16,509 nucleotides of DNA from positions 1 to 16,509 of the forward strand of contig CAZCFM010000086.1 in the NCBI GenBank assembly GCA_964497855.1. Direction: 5' to 3'. Numbering within the stretch: position 1 is the first letter of the stretch; the number at the start of each line of letters is the position of its first letter. Both the position numbers and the translations under genes were made by a program. The stretch is from CAYLNG01 sp964497855 (GTDB lineage: Bacteria > Verrucomicrobiota > Kiritimatiellia > SS1-B-03-39 > UBA6053). The notes beneath the pieces were generated by a model, which searched no databases, was not told where the DNA came from, and worked only from the letters and a program-made list of their open reading frames with translations. Below, piece after piece: positions 5,886 through 12,924 of the stretch.

Positions 5886-7373
5886 TTACGGACTAATCAG
5901 TTCGTTGGCGGGACTTACCAGACGGCCGGGCATGGGGAGTTCACGGTTTGGCACGGAGGCGACGACCCAGATGGCGCCTGCCGCAATGAAGAAGGTCAAG
6001 AGGACCAGGGCCAGCGAGCCCCCGCCAAACGCCGGGGTGGGCTTGAGGGTGGAGGTTACCGAGCCATCGGCATTCATGTGAAGGCCGGCACCTGCGGTAA
6101 CGCGGGACAGGGGTGCGCCGGGGCGGCTGGTGTTGGCACCTCCGGGACGGCGGAGTTTGATGGTTTTGCCTTCGGTGGTTCCGGGCATGGCGGGCACATC
6201 CACGCGGCTGGTGCCTTCTTTGGCCTGACCGGGCACGGCGGTGACCGGACGGGCGGTGCGCACCGTGACGGCATCCGGGCGGACGGTTTTGACCGTCGGT
6301 TGCGAGGGGGCTGAAGCCGCATCGCGTGAAGGACGTTTGATGAGAATCGTTTTTGGACGCTCGGAGGTGAGGTCCATGGTCTCATCCAAGTTGGCGTCGT
6401 CGTTTTGTTTACGGGTGTCCCCTTTGCCCAGTTCGGCGGCAAGCTGCTCCGAGTCCATGGCCATGGTTTGGGCATTGTAGGCCTGTTCGGGTTTGGGGGC
6501 TACGGCTTCCGGGGCCGGAATGGCAATGGTGGCCGCGTTAAAGGACTGCTGCGCGGCCGTTGCGGGGCGGACGGGCTCGGGAATGGGCTCGATTTTCATG
6601 GTTTCCATGGCCATGATGTCTTCGGGCATGATTTTGTCGAGCGCGCCGGTCTTCAGGGCCTCGGCATCGATTTTCATCGTTGCATCCGAGTTGGGTTTTT
6701 CGGAGGCGATTTTATCCAGGACCTTGCCCACGTCAGCAGTTTGCAGGGACGCGGGGTCGATTTTCATGGTGGCATCCGATCCGGGTTCTTCCCGAACGGC
6801 AGCAGCGAGGGCTTTGCCCACATCGGCGGTTTGCAGGGCGGAGGGGTCAATCCGCATCGTGCGGTCATTTCCTTCGCGATCGTCTTCTTCCTCGGGAAGA
6901 ACCTGCGTGACCTCACCCGTCTGGAGCGCCGAAGGGTCGATTTGCATGGTCTGGTCGCTGTTGTCGCCGGTGTCTCCCGCCGGCAACTTGGTCCGGGAGC
7001 TTTGCACTTCCTCCGTATCAATCACGATGGGCATGGTGGCGCTGTTCTGGGCGTTTTCCACCTGCGCGGCTTTGGGCAAGGCATCATCGGGGAGGGAAGT
7101 GGCGTCCGCGCGCCGGGCTTTGCGCAGTTTGTCTTCGTCGGGAAGGGCAATACGGGTGGTTTGTCCTTTTGATTCGGCGCCGTAGCTGTTGGGGTCCGGT
7201 TGGCGGAGGCGGGCGGTTTTGGGGCCAACGACGCCGAGTTGATCGGTGTCCAACTGGCTGGTGGCCGCGCTGTCCGTGATAGACACTTGGGGCAGGGGCT
7301 TTTTTTCGCCTGGTTTAAAGGTTGTGGCTTCTGGACGTTTGATTTGTAACGTTTTGCGTGTATGGCTGGCCAT
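5886..7373 (-). CDS. Thr-repeat, low-complexity membrane-anchored protein, 495 aa
   Basis: I do not recognise a named family. Residues 1-450 are Pro/Ala/Asp-rich, with no obvious fold. They are studded with short elements: Thr, then a hydrophobic or basic stretch, often followed by Pro (KTLQIKRP, KTARLRQP, TTRIALP, KTILIKRP, KTIKLRRP). Four consecutive copies of [SN]D-x-TM-x-IDPSALQTAD lie exactly 30 residues apart, with Thr at 142, 172, 202 and 232. Variants follow at ETMKIEP (257-263), ATIAIP, QTMAMD and ETMDLT. One membrane segment (about 452-474, LALVLLTFFIAAGAIWVVAS) sits near the C-terminus, leaving a tail of about 20 residues. There is no signal peptide, so the long part is probably cytoplasmic. 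The ATG at 7373 has GGAG nine bases upstream. It heads the SNF2/SWIM group, after an 85-bp gap, and is divergent from mutY. Confidence 0.85.
   Translation of the reverse strand: MASHTRKTLQIKRPEATTFKPGEKKPLPQVSITDSAATSQLDTDQLGVVGPKTARLRQPDPNSYGAESKGQTTRIALPDEDKLRKARRADATSLPDDALPKAAQVENAQNSATMPIVIDTEEVQSSRTKLPAGDTGDNSDQTMQIDPSALQTGEVTQVLPEEEDDREGNDRTMRIDPSALQTADVGKALAAAVREEPGSDATMKIDPASLQTADVGKVLDKIASEKPNSDATMKIDAEALKTGALDKIMPEDIMAMETMKIEPIPEPVRPATAAQQSFNAATIAIPAPEAVAPKPEQAYNAQTMAMDSEQLAAELGKGDTRKQNDDANLDETMDLTSERPKTILIKRPSRDAASAPSQPTVKTVRPDAVTVRTARPVTAVPGQAKEGTSRVDVPAMPGTTEGKTIKLRRPGGANTSRPGAPLSRVTAGAGLHMNADGSVTSTLKPTPAFGGGSLALVLLTFFIAAGAIWVVASVPNRELPMPGRLVSPANELISP
6600..6959 (-). repeat. 90-bp degenerate tandem repeat inside the Thr-repeat gene
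   Basis: Four units of 90 bp encode the 30-residue protein repeats around residues 139-258. The most conserved part encodes TMxIDPSALQT. Units differ at many third positions, so the repeat is old or under protein-level selection. Confidence 0.8.
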
Positions 7374-7417
7374 GGCGTCGGTCTCCGAGATCAGGGGGTC
7401 GAATGCAGTGTTGGAGG

Positions 7418-7446
7418 ATTTAAATGCAGATACGTCCCTTCGTCAA
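7418..7446 (-). promoter_or_regulatory. Promoter of the Thr-repeat gene (TTGACG-17-TTAAAT)
   Basis: On the minus strand, TTGACG (7441-7446) and TTAAAT (7418-7423) are separated by 17 bp, matching sigma70-type consensus at 5/6 and 4/6. Transcription would start near 7411, giving a leader of about 38 nt that contains the GGAG ribosome site. The mutY upstream region, with a possible CATAAT -10 at 7449-7454 on the plus strand, is interleaved, so the two divergent promoters would compete. Confidence 0.5.
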
Positions 7447-7474
7447 AACATAATCCACAGAAAGAGCAATAAAA

Positions 7475-8581
7475 ATGATGAAGCGTCCCTCTTTCCCTCG
7501 CGGCCTTTGCCAGCGGATTTCGACGGCATTGCTGCCCTGGTTTCGTGAAAATGCACGCGAAATGCCCTGGCGGCGCTGGCGGACACCCTATACCGTGTGG
7601 ATTTCGGAGGCAATGCTGCAACAGACCCGGGTGGAGACGGTGGTCCCGTATTTTCTGCGCTGGATGGAGCGTTTTCCCGATGTGCAGGCCCTGGCCCTCG
7701 CGGATGTTCAGGACGTGTTGAAGGTCTGGGAGGGTCTGGGCTACTATGCCCGGGCCCGCAATTTGCAGCGCGCCGCCGTTCAAATCCTCGCCCGGCACGG
7801 TGGCGAGTTTCCGCGCGATCCGGAGGACGTGGCCGCGCTTCCCGGCATCGGACCCTACACCCAGGCGGCGATCCTGAGCCTGGCCTTCGGGGAGTCCTTC
7901 GCGGTGCTGGACGGGAATGTGGAACGGGTTCTGACCCGTCTACTGGCCTGGTCGGCATCCGTCCGCGACCCCTCCGTCAAACAGTCTTTGCGCGAGGCGG
8001 CCCGTCGCCTAATGGCGGAGCATCCTCCAGGAGACTTCAACGAGGCCATGATGGAACTGGGGGCCACGGTCTGCCTGCCGCGCTCTCCGCGCTGCACGGT
8101 CTGCCCGCTGGCGGAGGTCTGCCGCGCCAACAAAAACGGCAACCCCGAGGCGTATCCGCTTAAAGAGCCGAAACCGAAAATTCCGACGATCGAGGTGGGG
8201 GCCGGGGTGCTGTGGCGCGACGAAAAGACCTTTCTGGTGGCACGCCGCAAGGAGAAAGGTCTGTTGGCCGGGCTTTGGGAGTTTCCGGGAGGAAAACGCG
8301 AGGCGGGGGAGGATGTTCCCGCCTGCGTCCGGCGCGAACTGAAGGAGGAACTGGGCATCGAGGTGGACACGGGCGAGGCTCTGTGCCTGGTGCGCCACAG
8401 TTATTCCCATTTTCATTTGCGCATGACGGTGCTGCACTGTCAGTGGCGCGGGGACACGCCGCAGGCGATTGACTGCGCGGACTTCCGCTGGGTGACCCTG
8501 GACGATTGCCACCTGCTGCCCTTCAGCCGCGCGGATTTGAAGGTCATCCGCGCGTTGGAAGCTCTCCGGGGCCCGGCTTAA
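7475..8581 (+). CDS. mutY: MutY adenine DNA glycosylase with intact Nudix (MutT-like) domain
   Basis: MutY removes adenine mispaired with 8-oxoguanine. In this 368-aa protein the catalytic Glu is E45 in SEAMLQQT (44-51). The helix-hairpin-helix is LPGIGPYT (122-129) and the catalytic Asp is D146 in LDGNVERVLTR. The 4Fe-4S ligands are C200-x6-C207-x2-C210-x5-C216. The C-terminal domain starts near 238 and contains GLWEFPGGKREAGED and RRELKEELGI. This gives a complete Gx5Ex7REUxEExGU Nudix box (G273, E279, R287, E288, E291, E292, G294). That box is normally degenerate in MutY and is intact in MutT. HSYSHFHL (308-315) resembles the FSH 8-oxoG-sensing loop. The start is ATG 7475 (7478 also possible), with only a weak AAAGAG upstream. 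The gene converges on typA, sharing TTAA at the stops. Confidence 0.97.
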   Translation: MMKRPSFPRGLCQRISTALLPWFRENAREMPWRRWRTPYTVWISEAMLQQTRVETVVPYFLRWMERFPDVQALALADVQDVLKVWEGLGYYARARNLQRAAVQILARHGGEFPRDPEDVAALPGIGPYTQAAILSLAFGESFAVLDGNVERVLTRLLAWSASVRDPSVKQSLREAARRLMAEHPPGDFNEAMMELGATVCLPRSPRCTVCPLAEVCRANKNGNPEAYPLKEPKPKIPTIEVGAGVLWRDEKTFLVARRKEKGLLAGLWEFPGGKREAGEDVPACVRRELKEELGIEVDTGEALCLVRHSYSHFHLRMTVLHCQWRGDTPQAIDCADFRWVTLDDCHLLPFSRADLKVIRALEALRGPA

Positions 8582-10398
8582 TCTTCCATCGTTTTTTTCG
8601 AGCGTTTGCGCAGGTTGGGATCGAGGATCCTTTTGCGGATGCGCAGGCTGGCGGGGGTGGCCTCCACGAATTCATCGTCGCTGATGAACTCGATGGCGCG
8701 TTCGAGGGAGAGTTTGACCGGCGGTTCGAGCTGGATGGCCTTGTCGGTGCCGGAGGCGCGGACGTTGGTGAGCTGCTTGGTGCGGCAGGGGTTCACGGGA
8801 AGGTCGCCGGGGCGGCTGCTTTCGCCAAGGACCATGCCGACATAGACGTCTTCGGTGGGGCCGATGAAGAGGCGTCCGCGCTCCTGAATGGTGTCGAGCG
8901 CGTAGGCGGTGGAAACACCCTGGTCGCTGCTGACGAGTGCGCCGGTGGCGCGGGAGGGGATCGAGCCGGCCATGGGCGCGTATTCCTTGAACATGTGGCT
9001 CATGACGCCCTGACCGCTGGTGAGGTTGGTGAGGAAACCGTCCAGACCAATCAGTCCGCGGGTGGGGACGATGGCTTGCAGCAGAACGCGGGTGCCCTGG
9101 TGTTCCATGTGCGTGATGTTCGCGCGGCGGGCGGCGAGGGTCTGCATCATGTCGCCGAGGCGGTCCTCGGGAAGGTCCACCCACAGGTCTTCGTAGGGCT
9201 CGTGCCGTTTGCCGTCTTCTCCGGTCCGCAAAATGACTTCCGGACGGGACACGAGCATTTCGTAGCCTTCGCGGCGCATCTGTTCCATGAGGATGGCGAT
9301 TTGCAGTTCGCCGCGGGCCTGCACGATGAAGGCGGTGCCCAGATCGGTGTCACGGACGCGCATGGAGACGTTGGTGTAGGTCTCGCGGATCAGGCGTTCG
9401 CGCAGGTGGCGCGAGGTCAGATATTTGCCTTCGCGTCCGGCGAAGGGGCCGTCGTTCACACAGAATTGCATCTGCAGGGTCGGCGGGTCGATGGCCACGA
9501 AGGGCAGGGCGACCTGTTCTTCATTTTCACAGATGGTTTCGCCGATGAAGGCGTCCGCGAAGCCGGCGACGCCGACGATTTCGCCTGCGGTGGCTTCTTC
9601 GATTTCGACCATGCCCATGCCGCTGAAGCCGTAGAGTTTCATGGCTTTACCGTTGACGGGGGCGTCGTCATGGGGAAGACGGCGGATGCTTTGTCCGACT
9701 TTGATGGAGCCTTCGCGGATGCAGCCGATGGCGATGCGGCCGACGTAGGAATTCCAGTCGAGATTGCTCACCAACATGCGGAAGGGTTTGCCGGGGTCGG
9801 CGAGGGGCGGGGGCACGGTTTCGACCACGGTGTCGAACAGCGGGCCGAGGTTTTCGCGGGGGTCTTCCATCTCGCGGATGACATAGCCGTCGCGGGCGCT
9901 GCCATAGACGAAGGGCGCATGAAATTGTTTTTCGGTGGCTTCGAGTTCGAGCAGAAGATCGAGGACCTGGTCGTGAACCTTGTGGGGATTGGCCGTGTCG
10001 CGGTCGATTTTATTGATGCACACGATGAGGTGCAGGTTCTGTTCGAGGGCTTTGCGCAGCACAAAACGGGTCTGCGCCTGGGGGCCGTCGGAGGCGTCCA
10101 CCAGCAGGATCACACCGTCCACCATTTTGAGAATGCGTTCGACCTCACCGCCAAAATCCGCGTGACCCGGGGTGTCCACGATGTTGATTTTGACGCCTTT
10201 CCAGATGACGGAGGCATTTTTGGACTTGATGGTGATGCCCTTTTCTTTCTCCAGGTCCATGGAGTCCATGGCGCGTTCGGAGACAGTCTGGTTGGCGCGG
10301 AAAGCGCCCCCTTGGCGGAGAAGTCCGTCCACCAGCGTGGTTTTGCCGTGGTCGACGTGGGCGATAATGCCAATGTTGCGGATAGCGGGGGAAGTCAC
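8578..10398 (-). CDS. typA: TypA/BipA ribosome-associated translational GTPase
   Basis: TypA is an EF-G-like GTPase that binds ribosomes and supports assembly and stress or cold adaptation. The 606-aa length matches the family (about 607 in E. coli). Motifs: G1 AHVDHGKTT (13-21), switch region EKEKGITI (50-57), G3 DTPGHADFGGEV (75-86), G4 NKID (129-132) and G5 SAR (167-169). A basic C-terminus ends LRKRSKKTMED. The open frame extends 48 codons further upstream, but that stretch has no TypA homology and runs into the divergent msrB. I choose the GTG at 10398, which has AAGGA six bases upstream and yields MTSPAIRNIGIIAHVDHG, a normal TypA N-terminus. The stop overlaps that of convergent mutY by 4 bp. 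Confidence 0.97.
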   Translation of the reverse strand: MTSPAIRNIGIIAHVDHGKTTLVDGLLRQGGAFRANQTVSERAMDSMDLEKEKGITIKSKNASVIWKGVKINIVDTPGHADFGGEVERILKMVDGVILLVDASDGPQAQTRFVLRKALEQNLHLIVCINKIDRDTANPHKVHDQVLDLLLELEATEKQFHAPFVYGSARDGYVIREMEDPRENLGPLFDTVVETVPPPLADPGKPFRMLVSNLDWNSYVGRIAIGCIREGSIKVGQSIRRLPHDDAPVNGKAMKLYGFSGMGMVEIEEATAGEIVGVAGFADAFIGETICENEEQVALPFVAIDPPTLQMQFCVNDGPFAGREGKYLTSRHLRERLIRETYTNVSMRVRDTDLGTAFIVQARGELQIAILMEQMRREGYEMLVSRPEVILRTGEDGKRHEPYEDLWVDLPEDRLGDMMQTLAARRANITHMEHQGTRVLLQAIVPTRGLIGLDGFLTNLTSGQGVMSHMFKEYAPMAGSIPSRATGALVSSDQGVSTAYALDTIQERGRLFIGPTEDVYVGMVLGESSRPGDLPVNPCRTKQLTNVRASGTDKAIQLEPPVKLSLERAIEFISDDEFVEATPASLRIRKRILDPNLRKRSKKTMED

Positions 10399-10434
10399 AA
10401 AAATTCCTTGGGGTATGTGTACGGGAGCCGCGGG

Positions 10435-10462
10435 CTTATATGCGGAATTGCAGAAAATACAA
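10435..10462 (-). promoter_or_regulatory. Candidate typA promoter (TTGTAT-16-TATAAG)
   Basis: On the minus strand, TTGTAT (10457-10462) and TATAAG (10435-10440) are separated by 16 bp. The -10 matches at 5/6 and the -35 at 3/6. A start near 10428 would give a leader of about 30 nt containing the AAGGA ribosome site before the GTG. The 133-bp gap to the divergent msrB start holds little else. Confidence 0.45.
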
Positions 10463-10531
10463 GGCGGAAGACAGAATGGAAGCGTGTGTGCGGATGATTT
10501 GCATTTTGGGTGAGCTGGGATAGAGTCTTGC

Positions 10532-11008
10532 ATGAAAATCATCCTCTCCTTCTGTATTCTCGTTTCCGTTCTTTTTGCTGGTGCCGAAGAGGCGAAAACA
10601 CCGCCGCCTACCTGTGCGGAGATCCCGGTGACAGATCTGGAATGGAAAGAAAAACTGTCGCCACAGGCCTACCGCATTCTTCGGGAACGCGGCACGGAGC
10701 GCGCGTTTTCCGGGGCTCTGCTCGCGGAAAAACGCAAAGGCTCGTACCATTGCGCGGGCTGCAACACCAAACTGTTTGTCTCGGATGCCAAATTCGAGAG
10801 TGGCACGGGCTGGCCCAGTTTTTTCCAGCCCGCCTCTGCCGAAGCCCTGGGCAAAAAAGAGGACACCAGCCACGGGATGAAACGCACGGAGGTGTTTTGC
10901 GCCACCTGCAAAGGACATCTCGGGCATGTGTTTGACGATGGACCCAAGCCCAGCGGATTGCGCTACTGCATCAATTCGGTGACCTTGGTTTTTGTGCCTG
11001 CGGAATAA
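10532..11008 (+). CDS. msrB: Peptide-methionine (R)-S-oxide reductase, exported
   Basis: MsrB reduces the R-epimer of methionine sulfoxide in proteins. The 158-aa protein has the family core GSYHCAGCNTKLF, SGTGWPSFFQP (91-100), GHVFDDGP (131-138) and RYCINS (144-149). C146 is the catalytic Cys. C74, C77, C123 and C126 are the structural zinc ligands. Many MsrBs carry a resolving Cys in SGCGWPSF, but this one has Thr (T92), so it is a 1-Cys type or uses another Cys (C28 lies outside the core). The first 18 residues (MKIILSFCILVSVLFAGA) form a Sec signal with an AxA-type cleavage site before EE, so it probably works in the periplasm. It converges on the two-REC regulator with a 4-nt gap. Confidence 0.95.
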   Translation: MKIILSFCILVSVLFAGAEEAKTPPPTCAEIPVTDLEWKEKLSPQAYRILRERGTERAFSGALLAEKRKGSYHCAGCNTKLFVSDAKFESGTGWPSFFQPASAEALGKKEDTSHGMKRTEVFCATCKGHLGHVFDDGPKPSGLRYCINSVTLVFVPAE

Positions 11009-11012
11009 ATCG

Positions 11013-12845
11013 TCACTCTTTGCGGGCTTTCCGGCGGCTGCGCTGGCGGAATTCAATCGCTTTGGCCACGTGATTTCGGAACGCCACCGGATGGAAGGGC
11101 TTTTGGATGACGTCGAAGGCTCCCTGGTTCCGGAGTTGGTCTTCGGTGTTTTTGGAAATGTTTCCGCTGATCACCACCCGCACCATGTCCGGATCGATCA
11201 GCAGGCTTCCGCGCAACATGTCGATGCCGTCTTCGTTGGGAAGGGCCAAATCGGTCAAGAGGACTTCAAAGCGGGAGCCATGTACCAGGAGAGCCATGCC
11301 CTCGGCGACGCTTTTGGCAGCGGTAATCTCATACATGGCGGGGTTGAGGATGCGTCGGACGAGGTGCTGCACCTGCGGGTCATCGTCCACCACCAGCACG
11401 GGGTGCAGGGGGAGGCCATGACCCTGTTCCGCCTGGTGCTCCGTCCAGGAACAGATTTTATTTCCCCCCTCCGCTTTTGCGGCATCGATGCTGTGGTGGG
11501 CGCATTCGAGCAATTGCGGCAAGAGGTTTCCACTGTGGGGGGTGCCGGACAATGCGTAGGCCACCGTGGCGGTCACGGGGATCTTTTGACTTCCGAAGGA
11601 GACGCCGTTTTCGTTCAGGCGTTTCAGGATCTGGGTGGCGAGTTCCAACATGCGTGCGGGTGTGGCGCGCGCCGCATAGAGGAGAAATTCATCTGACCCG
11701 GAGCGCACCGCGAATTCGTTTTTCAGGCTGTATTCGAGGAGTAAATGTCCGATTTCCCGCAGGACCTGGTCGCCGGCATCCACACCGTAGCGCTCGTTGA
11801 TGGCCCGAAAATGATCGATGTCGATGACCAACAGTCCGGATTGTTCCGTGTTTTTGTCGCCGATGTTTGCGATCCGTTCCAGCGTTTCGTCCAGATAGCG
11901 GCGGCTGAACAGACCGGTGAGGGGGTCATGCATGTTGCAGATTTCGAGCACTTCGAGGGCCTGGAGCAAGGTGCTGAGGTGCTGGGCGGCCATCAAGACC
12001 AGAGGGAATTTTTCGAGGGACGCCGCATGGGTGCCGCGTACGCTGATCGTGATCCATCCCAGCAGTTTGGTTTTTCCAGTCACGGGCACATGTCGATAAT
12101 GACAGCCATCGCTGGTTCCTTCCGGGGAGCTGATTTCTGCCACCCGGACTTTTGGGGTAAGGGATTCAGGGGGGGGGGCATCGGCGAGCAGGGAGAAATG
12201 TTTGAGGCATTCCCCGCTCAGGTCGGCGATCTCATCGGAGGGCAGGGAGCCGCGCGTGACGATTTGAACGTGGGTCATATCCTCGTCCTGACCCACGACA
12301 GCCACGGCCCGGCAATCGATCAGATCGTACACCAGGGACGCGAATTCCTGGAGGGCCTTGCCAACGTGCAGATGGGTATAGGTCGAAAGGCTGAAACGAC
12401 GCAACAGGCCCATCTCGAAGGGGCCGGGACAGGACTCGCAGAGGGGAAACGTGGAAGGTGCCGTCACCCATTGCCGGAGGGTTTGCTCGATGACCGTTTG
12501 CAGGGTGTTGAGGCTGAGGGGTTTTTCCAGGATATGTTTGATCCCTAATTCCCGGGCTTTTTGTCGGACGGTGTCGTTGAGAAAGCCTGTGCAAAAAATG
12601 ATGTCCTGCCAGGGCCAGATGGCGCGAAGCTCCGCGCTGAAGGCAATCCCGTCCATGACCGGCATCTGGATGTCAACGATCAGGAGGTCGTAGGAATGGG
12701 CGAGCATGAGACGCAGTCCTTCCCGGCCCTGAAGTGCCGTATCCACGCTGTATCCCTGCTGACGCAGAAACAGTTGAATCAAGCGGAGGATTTTTTCGTC
12801 GTCGTCCACGACCAATACACGGAGGGACCTGGTGATGCTTTTCAT
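11013..12845 (-). CDS. REC-(GAF-like)-GGDEF-REC signalling protein
   Basis: This 610-aa cytoplasmic response regulator has two receiver domains. REC1 (about 8-125) has acidic D14-D16, phospho-acceptor D58 (IVDIQMPVMDG), T86 and K108. REC2 (about 482-600) has D487-D489, D532 (LLTDLALPNEDG), S560 and K582. Both look phosphorylatable. Residues 150-300 have a GAF-like pattern but no diagnostic motif. The GGDEF domain runs from about 305 to 470: HDPLTGLFSRRYLDE, metal-site VIDIDHFRAIN (340-350) and a signature of GSDEF (383-387) instead of GGDEF. The inhibitory RxxD site is absent. Diguanylate cyclase activity is therefore plausible but unproven. The ATG at 12845 is chosen because REC1 starts directly after it. 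The frame upstream overlaps nadK and has no domain. It lies 79 bp downstream of nadK on the same strand. Confidence 0.92.
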   Translation of the reverse strand: MKSITRSLRVLVVDDDEKILRLIQLFLRQQGYSVDTALQGREGLRLMLAHSYDLLIVDIQMPVMDGIAFSAELRAIWPWQDIIFCTGFLNDTVRQKARELGIKHILEKPLSLNTLQTVIEQTLRQWVTAPSTFPLCESCPGPFEMGLLRRFSLSTYTHLHVGKALQEFASLVYDLIDCRAVAVVGQDEDMTHVQIVTRGSLPSDEIADLSGECLKHFSLLADAPPPESLTPKVRVAEISSPEGTSDGCHYRHVPVTGKTKLLGWITISVRGTHAASLEKFPLVLMAAQHLSTLLQALEVLEICNMHDPLTGLFSRRYLDETLERIANIGDKNTEQSGLLVIDIDHFRAINERYGVDAGDQVLREIGHLLLEYSLKNEFAVRSGSDEFLLYAARATPARMLELATQILKRLNENGVSFGSQKIPVTATVAYALSGTPHSGNLLPQLLECAHHSIDAAKAEGGNKICSWTEHQAEQGHGLPLHPVLVVDDDPQVQHLVRRILNPAMYEITAAKSVAEGMALLVHGSRFEVLLTDLALPNEDGIDMLRGSLLIDPDMVRVVISGNISKNTEDQLRNQGAFDVIQKPFHPVAFRNHVAKAIEFRQRSRRKARKE

Positions 12846-12924
12846 GCGGAACAGCCTTGTTGAGGGGTTCGTGGAAGTATGCCTGCAGGGACGGGATTCG
12901 GCGAGAGGAAAATACAGAAGGACT

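Noticed and set aside
8506..10497. 663-aa plus-strand open frame opposite typA
   Set aside because: Exact antisense of typA. The composition (His/Phe/Asp/Gly-rich) is a codon-bias shadow, and there is no ribosome site or domain.
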